Notes: generated by a model not told the origin, from the letters alone. A stretch of 52,432 nt of DNA from Caldilineaceae bacterium (GCA_020634815.1 JACKBA010000043.1:1-52432); one strand, 5' to 3'; numbered from the stretch's first letter, positions 8,504-16,645 are shown. Translations and numbers: made by a program.

Positions 8504-8662
8504 CTGCCACGCTGACTGCGACTGTGGTGCCGGTCGCGGCAACTGATACACCGGCGGCGGAAGTCACCACGATGACCACGACCGCCGCGGCGGCCACTCC
8601 CGCTGCGACAGCGCTGCCTGCGACTGCCGCCCGGCGCAGCCAGGCGCACGCTGACTGCGACT

Positions 8663-10603
8663 GTGGTGCCGGCCGCGGCAACTGATACACCGGCCGTGGA
8701 AGTTACCGCCACGATGACCACGACGACGGCGTTGGCCACCCCCGCTGCGACAGCGCTGCCTGCGGTGACTGCCACGCTGACTGTGACTTTGGTGCCGGCC
8801 GCGGCAACTGATACACCGACGGCAGATGCCACCGGTACGATGACCACGACGACCGCGACGGCGTTGCCTGCGGTGACCGGCACGCCGACGGCGGAAGCTA
8901 CCGGCACGCTGACCGGAACGGCGACGGTCGCGGTTGCGACAGTTGCTCCGACGGAGGCGATCACGGCGACGGGTGCGCCAGGCGCAGCCGCGACAGGCAC
9001 GATGACGGCGACCACAACACCAGCCGCTGTGACAGGCACGCCGACGGCGGATGCCACCGGTACGATGACCACGACCCCAACGGGCGCGATGACGGCGACC
9101 ACAACGCCATCGACTGCGACAGGCACGCCGACGGCGGAAGCTACCGGCACGCTGAACGCAACCGCGGCAGTTGCTGATGCGACGATTGTCCCGACGGAGT
9201 CGATCACAGTGACGAGCACGCCTGTCACGGCCGCGACGGGCGCGATGACTACGACTGCAACACCGGCTGCTGCGACAGGCACGCAGACCGCAACGGCGAC
9301 GGTCGCTGTGGCGACGACTGCCCCGACGGAGTCGGTCGCGGCGACGGGTACGCCAGGCGCAGCCGCGACAGGTACGATGATCGCGGCCGCAACACCAGCC
9401 GCTGGGACAGGCACGCCGACGGCAGAAGCTACCGGCACGCTAACCGCAACGGCGATAGTTGCTGCTGCGACAATTGCTCCGACGGAGGCGATCACGGCGA
9501 CGGGTACGCCAGGCGTAGCTGCGACAGGCACAATGACCGCGACCGCAACATCGGCTGCTGCGACAGGCACGCCGACGGCGGAAGCTACCGGCACGCAGAC
9601 TGCAACTGCGACAGGCACAAAGACCGCGACCACAACATCGGCTGCTGCGACAGGCACGCCGACCGCAACCGCGGCAGTTGCTGCTGCGACGACTGCCCCA
9701 ACGGAGTCGGTCGCGGCGACGGGTACGCCAGGCGCAGCCGAGACGGGCACGCTGTCAGCGACCACAACACCGGCTGCGGCGACAGGCACGCCGATGGCGG
9801 ACGCTACCGGTACGACGACCGCAACCGCGGCAGTTGCTGCGGCGACGATTGCCCCGACGGAGTCAGTTGCGGCGACGAGCACCCCAGGCGCAGCAGCGAC
9901 GGGCGCGATGACCACGACTGCAACACCCGCTGCGGCGACAGGCACGCCGACGGCGGAAGCTACCGGTGCGACGACCGCAACCGCGGCATCTGTGGCTACG
10001 GCTGCGATGACCACAACGGCGACGCCGGCGGGCGCATCGACGCCGACAACCGGCACGCCGGCGGTGGCAGTCAGCGAAACCGCAACGCCGACCGCAACTC
10101 CGGCGCCTGTGACGGTGGCCGAGGTGACGCCCTCCGCACCGGGCACACCGGCGACCGCCGCGGCCAGGACGCCCCTCGCAGCCGTTACGGCACGCCCCAC
10201 TGCGGAAAGCGCGGCCGGCGGGGGGTACGCGATCCTGGCGGCCGGCTTCTATCCATACACGGTGTTGCCGGATGAGAGCTGGACGATTGTCTCCGGCCGC
10301 ACCGGCGTCCCCATCGACGCGTTGCAGGCGGCCAACCCGCAGGCCATCCGCCCGTCGCAATGGCTGCTGACCAACGAAGTGCTCGAGATTCCCGTGCTGC
10401 CTCAACCCGGCTGGCCGCGCGCGGCGGTTGTCTTGTACACTGTGCAGCCTGGCGACTCGTGGAACAGCATCGGCGCCGATCTACAGGTCAGCCCCACGTT
10501 GCTGTGGGCGGTCAACCCGGCGTTGCGCCGCTGGTGGCAGGTCCTGATTGCGGGCGACGAAATGATCATCCCGCCGGCGCCGGCCTGGCCGCCGGGGCGG
10601 TAG
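8663..10603 (+). CDS. LysM stalk protein, C-terminal part (repeats and two LysM domains)
   Basis: In the same frame as the part beginning at 7298 but separated from it by ~160 bases that read in another frame; 8663 is therefore not a natural start. Residues 1-~500 are imperfect repeats of roughly 50 residues built around 'APTESVAATGTPGAAATGT' and 'ATGTPTAEATGTLTATAT', six of them with the PTE[AS] core. A Pro/Ala linker leads to two LysM domains at about 529-577 ('YTVLPDESWTIVSGRTGVP') and 589-636 ('YTVQPGDSWNSIGADLQVS'). LysM binds N-acetylglucosamine-containing glycans, so the tip probably binds cell wall or an outer glycan at a distance from the membrane. The many Thr residues are candidate O-glycosylation sites (inference). 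Confidence 0.75.
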   Translation: MVPAAATDTPAVEVTATMTTTTALATPAATALPAVTATLTVTLVPAAATDTPTADATGTMTTTTATALPAVTGTPTAEATGTLTGTATVAVATVAPTEAITATGAPGAAATGTMTATTTPAAVTGTPTADATGTMTTTPTGAMTATTTPSTATGTPTAEATGTLNATAAVADATIVPTESITVTSTPVTAATGAMTTTATPAAATGTQTATATVAVATTAPTESVAATGTPGAAATGTMIAAATPAAGTGTPTAEATGTLTATAIVAAATIAPTEAITATGTPGVAATGTMTATATSAAATGTPTAEATGTQTATATGTKTATTTSAAATGTPTATAAVAAATTAPTESVAATGTPGAAETGTLSATTTPAAATGTPMADATGTTTATAAVAAATIAPTESVAATSTPGAAATGAMTTTATPAAATGTPTAEATGATTATAASVATAAMTTTATPAGASTPTTGTPAVAVSETATPTATPAPVTVAEVTPSAPGTPATAAARTPLAAVTARPTAESAAGGGYAILAAGFYPYTVLPDESWTIVSGRTGVPIDALQAANPQAIRPSQWLLTNEVLEIPVLPQPGWPRAAVVLYTVQPGDSWNSIGADLQVSPTLLWAVNPALRRWWQVLIAGDEMIIPPAPAWPPGR

Positions 10604-10642
10604 TTGAGCGTGGTGTAGGTGAACTGGCGATCAGAAACGTTC

Positions 10643-10675
10643 AGAAACCGAGTTTCTCCAAGAAACTCGGTTTCT
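10643..10675 (+). terminator. Hairpin family D, copy 1, after the LysM gene
   Basis: Arms AGAAACCGAGTTTCT (10643-10657) and the exact reverse complement (10661-10675) with loop CCA, 40 bases after the stop and followed by a weak T/C run. Related hairpins with paired base changes occur at 23445-23477 and 37262-37294. Confidence 0.65.
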
Positions 10676-10714
10676 CTGTGGCAAACCGATCGCTGGAGCT
10701 TGGGAGAAAACTTG

Positions 10715-12433
10715 ATGACACAGCAGTACGACGTAGCCATCATCGGCACCGGCATCGGCGGCTCGACGCTGGCGGCGATTCTCGCGCGGCAGGGGTTGCG
10801 CGTTGTCGTCTTCGAGGGCGGCGTCCATCCGCGCTTCACCATCGGCGAGTCGATGATCCTGGAGACCTCCGAGGTCATGCGTGCGCTGGCCGAATTTTAC
10901 GACGTGCCCGAGCTGGCGTGGTTCAGCTCCGAGAATTACTACAACTTCATCGGCACCTCGCACGGCGTCAAGCGCCATTTCAGCTTTCTCTACCACGCGC
11001 CCCATCAGCCGCAGGACACACGGCGCAGTCTCCAGGCCGTGATTCCCAGGCTGCCCTACGGCCATGAGATTCACATCCACCGCCAGGATTCCGACTATCT
11101 GCTGACGAACATCGCCATCGCCTATGGCGCACAGGTGCTGCAAGGGACGCGCGTCAACGACATCACCGTGGATGGCAGCGGCGTCGATGTGCGCACGGAC
11201 AAGGGCGACTTCCGCGCCGACTATATCGTGGATGCCGGCGGCATGCGGTCGATCCTGGCGCAAAAATATGGCTGGCGCCACCACGACCTGCGCGCCCACA
11301 CGCGTACGATCTACACGCACATGGTCGATGTGCCGTGCTATCACGCGACCGGCGCGCCGCAGGATGCGTACGGCTTTCCCTTTCGCGTCTCGGAGGGGAC
11401 GCTGCACCACGTCTTCAAGGGCGGCTGGCTGTGGGTGATTCCCTTCAACAACCACCCGCGGGCGACGAACCCGCTGTGCAGCGTGGGGCTCCAGCTCGAC
11501 CCGCGGCTCTACCCGCTGCGCGAAGATCTCAGCCCGGAGGAAGAGTTCTACGCCTTCGTCGACCAGTTCCCGGACATCCGCGCCCAGTTGCGCGGAGCGC
11601 GTCCCGTCCGCGCGTGGATGCGCACGGGGCGGCTGCAATACTCGACGCAGCACGTCGTGGGCGATCGCTTTGCGCTGCTGGCCCATGCCGCCGGCTTTAT
11701 CGACCCGCTCTATTCCAAGGGTCTCTACGTCACGCACATGACGATCATGAAGGTGGCCGATCTGATCCTGGGCGCACGGCAGACGGGCGACTACTCGGCG
11801 GTAGCCTTTGCTCCGCTGGAGGAGATGACGCTGGGCTACATCGACATGCACGACCGGCTCGTGGCCAACTCGTACAAGGCGTGGGGCAACTACAAGCTGT
11901 GGTCGGTCTATGCCGTGCTCTGGCTGCTGGGTGCGTACCTGGAGTACGTCAAGCTCACCGTGACGCGGCTGACCGCCACCGACCGGGCCGACTACCTGGC
12001 GCGGCTGGCGAACAATCGGCTGGCGGGCGGCGGCTTCGAACCCTTCTTTGCGCTGCAAGAACATATCGACACGCTCATCGAGCAGGTCGACCCGGAGAAT
12101 GAAGCGGACGTCGACAGCACGGTGGCGCAGATCAGGCTGCTCTTTGCATCCTTTCCGTGGCTCTCGTCGGCCTTCCGCGATCTGCTGGCGGGCAAGAATC
12201 ACCTGCCCAACAACAAGCTGCGCGTCAATCTGCTCAACCAGACCGATGGCTTTCTGGGCGACGGGATCTACCGCGCGCACTTCTTTGGCGACCACACGCT
12301 GGCCGATCTGGCGATGAAGGCGGCGGGCGAGCAGGCGCGCTATTCCGTGCCGGCGCTCAATTGGCAACGGCGGACACGCGCGCATCTGGCAACGCAGACG
12401 GGCAGTAATAGCGGTAGCGAGTCTTATCGGTGA
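10715..12433 (+). CDS. Flavin-dependent halogenase-like FAD oxidoreductase
   Basis: A 572-residue flavoprotein. It shows a Rossmann FAD motif G11-T-G-I-G-G16, a 'GESMILETSEVM' segment (44-55), Lys86 near the place of the catalytic Lys of flavin-dependent halogenases, the halogenase signature WxWxIP as W238-L-W-V-I-P243, and a second FAD contact 'GDRFALLAHAAGFIDPLYSK' (316-335). In the family, reduced flavin and O2 make hypohalous acid that is guided to Lys to halogenate an aromatic or carrier-bound substrate. The Pro usual after GESx(T/L) is absent. The extra ~150 C-terminal residues are helical. Start ATG 10715 follows GGGAGAA. No NRPS/PKS or flavin reductase gene is adjacent, so the substrate, and whether it truly halogenates, are open; geranylgeranyl-reductase-type oxidoreductases are the alternative. 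Confidence 0.72.
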   Translation: MTQQYDVAIIGTGIGGSTLAAILARQGLRVVVFEGGVHPRFTIGESMILETSEVMRALAEFYDVPELAWFSSENYYNFIGTSHGVKRHFSFLYHAPHQPQDTRRSLQAVIPRLPYGHEIHIHRQDSDYLLTNIAIAYGAQVLQGTRVNDITVDGSGVDVRTDKGDFRADYIVDAGGMRSILAQKYGWRHHDLRAHTRTIYTHMVDVPCYHATGAPQDAYGFPFRVSEGTLHHVFKGGWLWVIPFNNHPRATNPLCSVGLQLDPRLYPLREDLSPEEEFYAFVDQFPDIRAQLRGARPVRAWMRTGRLQYSTQHVVGDRFALLAHAAGFIDPLYSKGLYVTHMTIMKVADLILGARQTGDYSAVAFAPLEEMTLGYIDMHDRLVANSYKAWGNYKLWSVYAVLWLLGAYLEYVKLTVTRLTATDRADYLARLANNRLAGGGFEPFFALQEHIDTLIEQVDPENEADVDSTVAQIRLLFASFPWLSSAFRDLLAGKNHLPNNKLRVNLLNQTDGFLGDGIYRAHFFGDHTLADLAMKAAGEQARYSVPALNWQRRTRAHLATQTGSNSGSESYR

Positions 12434-12494
12434 CGCCTGAGCTGGCGCCATTGGTGAGATCGGGTGTTAACGCGAACAACTGCGGAGCAGTCTT

Positions 12495-12911
12495 CTACTC
12501 TGCGATACTCGCAAGAAAGTCGACCGGTGAGACTACTGGGATCAATGTACCCTTGAAGGCGTCGGCGTCTCTGGTTACGATGGCATCTAGCGAATACTGG
12601 GTTGCGCTGGCAAGTTGAAGATTGTCTTCGAAATCACGTCCTGGTAGCTGCTCAGCAAGCTCAAGTGAAGCCTTGTCGATTGCGCAGACTTCAAACGTGT
12701 CGAGGCAAAGTCGTACCGCCATACGTGCTCGATTCAGGTCAGTCAATCGGCGGGCGACGTAGAAGATGTCAGTAAAGGTCGACGCACAGACATAGCCGGC
12801 GACTTTTCCCGTTTCAATTATTGCCCAGAGCCTGGCGGCATCGGTGACCCAGGGGTCTCGGCTCAAAAGCACGTCGAGCAGGACATTGGTATCGATCAGA
12901 ATTCGCATCAT
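12495..12911 (-). CDS. vapC: PIN-domain ribonuclease toxin (VapC family)
   Basis: A 138-residue PIN-domain protein. The acidic metal-binding set is visible: Asp7 in 'ILIDTNVLLD', Asp96 in 'FEDNLQLASA', Asp115 in 'IVTRDADAF', and an acidic residue in the middle (Glu33 or Asp48). VapC toxins cleave RNA, often tRNA or rRNA, and are held inactive by the partner antitoxin. The start overlaps the antitoxin stop as ATGATG/TGA, so translation is probably coupled; ATG 12908 is equally possible. It is encoded after the antitoxin on the same strand, the usual order. Confidence 0.88.
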   Translation of the reverse strand: MMRILIDTNVLLDVLLSRDPWVTDAARLWAIIETGKVAGYVCASTFTDIFYVARRLTDLNRARMAVRLCLDTFEVCAIDKASLELAEQLPGRDFEDNLQLASATQYSLDAIVTRDADAFKGTLIPVVSPVDFLASIAE

Positions 12912-13150
12912 CCGTACTTCTCGATACGATGCTCTTGGAGCCACTCATCCACCTCGCGATCGGTGGGCGCTGATTGGTCGACCGCCAACAGACCGCGCGC
13001 CTTACTGAGGGTATCTGAGCGACTCTTCTCTTGTGGAATCTCGGTCTCCAACGTCTTTAGTACTGCCTGGACCAGGCTAAAGCGTCGATGTGCAGGCCAG
13101 GTAGCCACAATATCGATGATTCCTTCATAGCTTGGATCTATTGCCGCCAT
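12908..13150 (-). CDS. Antitoxin of the VapC-type toxin
   Basis: An 80-residue protein immediately upstream of, and overlapping, the PIN toxin. The N-terminal half has a short alpha-beta region 'PAHRRFSLVQAVLKTLE', and the C-terminal half is acidic, ending 'DREVDEWLQEHRIEKYG', typical of antitoxins that wrap around a PIN toxin. The DNA-binding fold is not clear (neither a plain ribbon-helix-helix nor AbrB motif is certain). ATG 13150 follows AGGAGACGG. Divergent from the AAC(6')-like gene; the 39 bases between 13151 and 13190 hold both upstream regions. Confidence 0.8.
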   Translation of the reverse strand: MAAIDPSYEGIIDIVATWPAHRRFSLVQAVLKTLETEIPQEKSRSDTLSKARGLLAVDQSAPTDREVDEWLQEHRIEKYG

Positions 13151-13189
13151 ACCACCGTCTCCTGAACAAATGACGATCGCGCCAAGTGC

Positions 13190-13218
13190 TTGACAATCGC
13201 CAATCCTGACCGTATTGT
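13190..13218 (+). promoter_or_regulatory. Promoter of the AAC(6')-like gene
   Basis: A full-consensus TTGACA (13190-13195), a 17-base spacer and TATTGT (13213-13218, 4 of 6). Transcription would begin near 13225, only about 4 bases before ATG 13229, and no Shine-Dalgarno is present, so the mRNA is nearly leaderless. Confidence 0.6.
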
Positions 13219-13228
13219 ACCACGGTGT

Positions 13229-13816
13229 ATGCTCCAGTCATTCTCGATTTCTTCCTTGTCCCCCAATAACGAGCAGTCCGTTCACGAGGCTGCTGAGATC
13301 CTGACCGCCGCCTTTGCTGCCAACTGGCCGCACGCATGGGCGACGCCGGAGGAAGCGCTCGACGAGGTGAATGAAGCCCTGGCGCCGGATCGCATCTGCC
13401 GCGCTGCGTTTGACGATGCGGGCGCCGTGCTGGGCTGGATCGGTGGGAGCGCGCAGTATGGCGGCAATGTGTGGGAACTGCACCCGCTGGCCGTGCGGCC
13501 CGATGTACAGGGGCGCGGCATCGGCAGGGCGCTCGTGGCCGATTTCGAGCAGCAGGTGGCGGCGCGCGGCGGCCTCACCATCGTGCTCGGCACCGACGAC
13601 GAGGCGGAGATGACCTCGCTGAGCGGGGTTGACCTCTATCCCAACGTGTGGGAGCATATTGCCACGATCCGCAACCGGCGCGGCCATCCGTACACCTTCT
13701 ACCAGAAATGCGGCTTTGTCATCACCGGCGTGGTGCCCGACGCCAACGGGCCGGGCAAGCCCGACATTCTCATGGCCAAACGCGTGCCCGGCGCCGGGCA
13801 ACCAGGTGAAAGTTGA
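13229..13816 (+). CDS. AAC(6')-like GNAT N-acetyltransferase
   Basis: A 195-residue GNAT protein. The acetyl-CoA site is 'VRPDVQGRGIGRALV' (about 99-113), followed by 'LGTDDEAEMTSLSG', 'DLYPNVWEHIATIRN' and the C-terminal 'GVVPDANGPGKPDILMAKRV'. These latter blocks are characteristic of aminoglycoside 6'-N-acetyltransferases, so it may acetylate the 6'-amino group of aminoglycosides; an intrinsic chromosomal role or another amine substrate is possible. The start is set at ATG 13229 because the promoter -35 and -10 boxes occupy 13190-13218. Its stop overlaps the start of the next gene (TTGA), suggesting a two-gene unit. Confidence 0.8.
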   Translation: MLQSFSISSLSPNNEQSVHEAAEILTAAFAANWPHAWATPEEALDEVNEALAPDRICRAAFDDAGAVLGWIGGSAQYGGNVWELHPLAVRPDVQGRGIGRALVADFEQQVAARGGLTIVLGTDDEAEMTSLSGVDLYPNVWEHIATIRNRRGHPYTFYQKCGFVITGVVPDANGPGKPDILMAKRVPGAGQPGES

Positions 13817-14430
13817 GCAAACCGATGAACGCAGGACTCCAGCTCGATTCCATCCCCGCCGCGCTGCACTGGGACGTGCCGGCGGCCGGCCACATGCTGC
13901 ACGCCGACGGCTCGCTGCAAATGACGGCGCCGCCGCGCACCGATCTCTTTGTCGACCCGCGCGGCATGGTCGACATGACCAACTCGACGCGGTTGCTCTT
14001 CCAGCCGGACGAACACTTCACGCTCAGCGCCCACGCGCGCGGCGACCTCGTCGCCACCTATGACGCGGCCGTGCTCATGCTCTACGTCGATGACCGCCAC
14101 TGGGCCAAGCTCTGCCTGGAGTTGTCGCCGCAAGGCCAGCCCATGATCGTCTCGGTGGTTACCAACGGCGTCTCGGATGACTGCAACTCGGTGGTGCTTG
14201 ACGCCGCCGCGGCCTATCTGCGCGTGGCTGGGCTGGGCACCGCCTTTGCCCTGCACTACTCGCTCGACGGCGCGACGTGGCACTTCGTGCGCTACTTCGC
14301 CTTGCAGCACAGCGCGGGGCTGCGCGCCGGCTTCTCGGTGCAATCGCCCACCGGCGACGGCTGCACGGTGACCTTTTCATCGATCCAGTACGCCCCGCAC
14401 CTGCTGGGCGACCTGCGTTCGGGGGAGTAG
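13813..14430 (+). CDS. DUF1349 domain protein
   Basis: A 205-residue protein covering a single DUF1349 domain, a concanavalin/lectin-like beta sandwich. Seen: 'LHWDVPAAGHMLHADGSLQM' near the start, the 'FSLHAH..GD' type strand as 'FTLSAHARGDLVATYDAAVL', and the C-terminal 'RAGFSVQSPTGDGCTVTFSS'. Cytoplasmic, no signal peptide. The biochemical role of the family is not established. Start TTG 13813 overlaps the previous stop by four bases and has AGGTG just upstream; ATG 13825 is the alternative. A strong hairpin follows the stop. Confidence 0.78.
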   Translation: MSKPMNAGLQLDSIPAALHWDVPAAGHMLHADGSLQMTAPPRTDLFVDPRGMVDMTNSTRLLFQPDEHFTLSAHARGDLVATYDAAVLMLYVDDRHWAKLCLELSPQGQPMIVSVVTNGVSDDCNSVVLDAAAAYLRVAGLGTAFALHYSLDGATWHFVRYFALQHSAGLRAGFSVQSPTGDGCTVTFSSIQYAPHLLGDLRSGE

Positions 14431-14438
14431 GCACACCG

Positions 14439-14490
14439 GGAACGCCGAGCCCCAGCTCGGCAAGGCAGCCGAGCTGGGGCTCGGCGTTCC
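14439..14490 (+). terminator. Perfect 22-bp hairpin after the DUF1349 gene
   Basis: Arms 14439-14460 and 14469-14490 are exact reverse complements over 22 bases, with loop CAAGGCAG. The arm begins GGAACGCCGAGCCCC. It lies 8 bases after the stop, ends 26 bases before the nitroreductase start, and has no T-run. The core 'GAGCTGGGGCTCGGCG' resembles parts of the repeats at 28541-28727. Confidence 0.65.
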
Positions 14491-14515
14491 TGATTTCGCG
14501 AAAGGAGTGAACGCT

Positions 14516-15028
14516 GTGGAAGTATTCGATGCGATCCAGACCATGCTGGCGGTGCGCGCCTACGCCGATCGCCCGATTCCGCCGGACACGGTGCAGCGAA
14601 TCGTTGAAGCGGGCTGGCTCACGGGCAGTAGCATGAACTTGCAGCCGTGGCACTTCGTCGTCGTGCAGGAGCGGGAGACATTGCGCAAGCTGGGCGCACT
14701 GGCGCGCAGCGGCCCGTATACGGCAGACGCCGCGCTGGCGATCGTCGTTGCCATCGATAAAGAATCGCGCTTTGGCGTCTCCGATGCCAGCCGCGCCATC
14801 CAGTCGATGATGCTGGCAGCGTGGGCAGAGGGCGTCGGCTCCAACTGGGTCGGGTTTCACGGGCTGGATGCGGTGAAGCCGCTGCTCGGCATTCCCGACT
14901 CTTTCGACGTCTTTGCCATCATCCCCTTCGGCTATCCGGCACAGCCGGTGGGCAAGGGCAAGAAGAAGCGCAAGGCACTGGGTGAAGTCGCCAGCGGCGA
15001 GCGGTTCGGCACGCCGTTTTCCGGATAG
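14516..15028 (+). CDS. Nitroreductase family protein
   Basis: A 170-residue protein of the NfsB/FRP-like FMN-dependent nitroreductase fold. 'VRAYADRPIP' near residue 13 is the family's R(S)xRxF-type FMN contact, 'GSSMNLQPWHFVVV' the phosphate/flavin loop, and 'AWAEGVGSNWVGF' with 'IIPFGYPAQP' the C-terminal flavin-binding part. It would use NAD(P)H to reduce nitro compounds, quinones or flavins. Start GTG 14516 is 8 bases from AAAGGAG (14501-14507). Five bases separate its stop from the next gene, so the two are co-transcribed. Confidence 0.88.
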   Translation: MEVFDAIQTMLAVRAYADRPIPPDTVQRIVEAGWLTGSSMNLQPWHFVVVQERETLRKLGALARSGPYTADAALAIVVAIDKESRFGVSDASRAIQSMMLAAWAEGVGSNWVGFHGLDAVKPLLGIPDSFDVFAIIPFGYPAQPVGKGKKKRKALGEVASGERFGTPFSG

Positions 15029-15033
15029 GGCGC

Positions 15034-15618
15034 ATGGCCGGCGAACAGGACTTACTCGCGACTCACAGCTTTGCCAGCCAGCAGGAGTGGGCTGCATGGC
15101 TCGAGGCCAACCATGCGTCGAGTCGCGGTCTGTGGCTCAAACTGGCCAAGAAGGCGGCGGGCGTGCCGTCTGTGACTTATGCCGAGGCGCTTGAGATCGC
15201 CCTTTGCTACGGCTGGATCGACGGGCAGAAGAAAGCGCTGGACGATGGGTGGTGGCTGCAAAAGTTCACGCCGCGCGCTCCCAGGAGTATCTGGTCCAAG
15301 ATCAATCGGCGGAAGGCCGAGGAGTTGATCGAGGCCGGGGCGATGCGGCCGGCCGGTCTGCGCGCCGTCGAAGCTGCGCAGGATGACGGGCGCTGGGCGA
15401 GGGCGTATGATTCGCAGGCTGTTAGCACGGTGCCGGCGGACTTGCAGGCCGCGCTGGATGCCAACCCGAACGCCGCCGCGTTCTTTGCCACGCTCGACAG
15501 TCGCAACCGGTATGCGATTCTCTTCCGGACAGAGAGCGCCAAGAAGAGCGAGACGCGCGCAAGGCGCATCGAGCAATTCGTGAAGATGCTTGCCCGGCGC
15601 GAAAAACTGTATCCATAA
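15034..15618 (+). CDS. YdeI/OmdA family protein
   Basis: A 194-residue protein matching the YdeI/OmpD-associated family: 'EWAAWLEANHASSRGLWLKL' at 15-34, 'VTYAEALEIALCYGWIDGQK' at 48-67, 'FTPRAPRSIWSKINRRKAEE' and the C-terminal 'RNRYAILFRTESAKKSETRA' block. The bacteriocin-resistance/osmotic-stress role claimed for YdeI homologues has not been translated into a reaction. Start ATG 15034 is 5 bases after the nitroreductase stop. It has full family length with nothing missing. Confidence 0.88.
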   Translation: MAGEQDLLATHSFASQQEWAAWLEANHASSRGLWLKLAKKAAGVPSVTYAEALEIALCYGWIDGQKKALDDGWWLQKFTPRAPRSIWSKINRRKAEELIEAGAMRPAGLRAVEAAQDDGRWARAYDSQAVSTVPADLQAALDANPNAAAFFATLDSRNRYAILFRTESAKKSETRARRIEQFVKMLARREKLYP

Positions 15619-15646
15619 ACCTATTGCGATTGGAGAGCTTTGAGTC

Positions 15647-15928
15647 ATGTACTTCATTCTGTTTTACGAATACGTCGACGATTACATGGAACGCCGCGGC
15701 GCCTATCGCCCCGACCACTTTACGCTGGCCAATGCCGCGCACGAACGGGGCGAACTGGTCATTGCTGGCGCACTGGCCGACCCGCCCGATCGCGGCGTGC
15801 TGGTCTTCAAGGGCGATGGACCGCACGTGGCCGAGACCTTTGCGCGCAACGATCCCTACGTGCGCAACGGCATCGTCACGCGCTGGGAAGTGCGCCCGTG
15901 GACGGTGGTGATCGGCGGCGAGCCATGA
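15647..15928 (+). CDS. YciI family protein
   Basis: A 93-residue single-domain protein: 'MYFILFYEYVDDYMERRGAY' opening, 'RPDHFTLANAAHERGELVIA' with the His used by YciI-like proteins, 'GALADPPDRGVLVFKGDG' and 'FARNDPYVRNGIVTRWEVRP'. This is the ferredoxin-like YCII fold; functions range from dehydrochlorination-type chemistry to unknown. Start ATG 15647 has TTGGAGAG upstream. The stop TGA overlaps the ATG of the DinB gene (ATGA), so the pair is translationally coupled. Confidence 0.9.
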   Translation: MYFILFYEYVDDYMERRGAYRPDHFTLANAAHERGELVIAGALADPPDRGVLVFKGDGPHVAETFARNDPYVRNGIVTRWEVRPWTVVIGGEP

Positions 15929-16419
15929 ACGTCGACGACCTGCGCCTGCTCTACGCCTACAACGAGTGGGCCAACACCTGCATCCTGGCCGCGGCGGGCG
16001 GACTAAGCATGGCGGAATTGCGCGCGCCGGCCGTGCCCGATCCCGGCTATGGCACGCTGCTCGGCTCGCTCGTCCACATTCTCGACGCCGAGTATGCCTG
16101 GCGCTCTCTGCTCCAACACGGGGAATGGGCCGCAGAGCTGAAGCCGGATGACTTCGCCACACTGGAGGATCTGGCTGTACGCTGGCGCGACGAAGCCGCG
16201 GCCATGCGCGCCTACCTGGAGACGCTGACCGACGCCGACATGACCGGCATCGTGCGCTATGCGGTCGAGGGCGGCCGGATGCGCGAGCGTGTGCGCTGGC
16301 ACTGCCTGTTGCATGTCGTCAACCACGGCACCTATCACCGCGGCGAAACGGCCGCGCTGCTCACCGGGCTCGGCCATTCGCCGGGCGAACTGGATTTCAC
16401 AGTGTATCTGTTGGAGTAA
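15925..16419 (+). CDS. DinB family protein
   Basis: A 164-residue four-helix-bundle protein of the DinB/YfiT superfamily. The metal-binding His triad is visible: 'VHILDAEYAWR' (first His), then 'LLHVVNHGTYHRGETAALL', which holds the NHxxxHRGE pattern. Such proteins are putative metal-dependent thiol transferases (bacillithiol or similar). The start overlaps the YciI stop by four bases. The rest of the family's N-terminal 'YNEWAN' motif is present at 12-17. Confidence 0.9.
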   Translation: MNVDDLRLLYAYNEWANTCILAAAGGLSMAELRAPAVPDPGYGTLLGSLVHILDAEYAWRSLLQHGEWAAELKPDDFATLEDLAVRWRDEAAAMRAYLETLTDADMTGIVRYAVEGGRMRERVRWHCLLHVVNHGTYHRGETAALLTGLGHSPGELDFTVYLLE

Positions 16420-16421
16420 AG

Positions 16422-16645
16422 GAGGGGCGAGGGGCGAGGGGCGAGGGGCGAGTTGCGAGGGGCGAGTTGCGAGGGGCGAGGAGAAATCGTTAACGGTTAA
16501 TTGTCAATTGTCAACGGTCAATGGAAGAGGGGCGAAGGACGCCTTGCTCAGTGCGCAACTTCAGGTGTGCCGTGCCAATCTGCCTGCCGACCACCAAGAG
16601 TGCTTTGTGCCCCTTTGCGCCCTTTGTGGCTTCGTGGTAGGGCGT
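16422..16645. repeat. Short-period run plus half of repeat family B
   Basis: 16422-16475 is a 7-base period run of GGGGCGA. It is followed by 'AACGGTTAATTGTCAATTGT' and 'CAACGGTCAATGG' (16489-16524), which recur at 42339-42379. From 16595 to 16640 comes 'CTTTGTGCCCCTTTGCGCCC' and 'TTTGTGGCTTCGTGG', the right half of family B; no matching left half is present. Confidence 0.6.

Noticed and set aside
7408..10200. A 930-codon open frame on the minus strand across the LysM stalk
   Set aside because: It is Val/Ala-only low complexity caused by the GC-rich repeat read backwards; the plus strand has the anchor, ribosome site and LysM domains.
10631..12451. Minus-strand 606-codon frame opposite the halogenase-like gene
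   Set aside because: Shadow of a GC-rich gene; plus strand has FAD motifs and a ribosome site.
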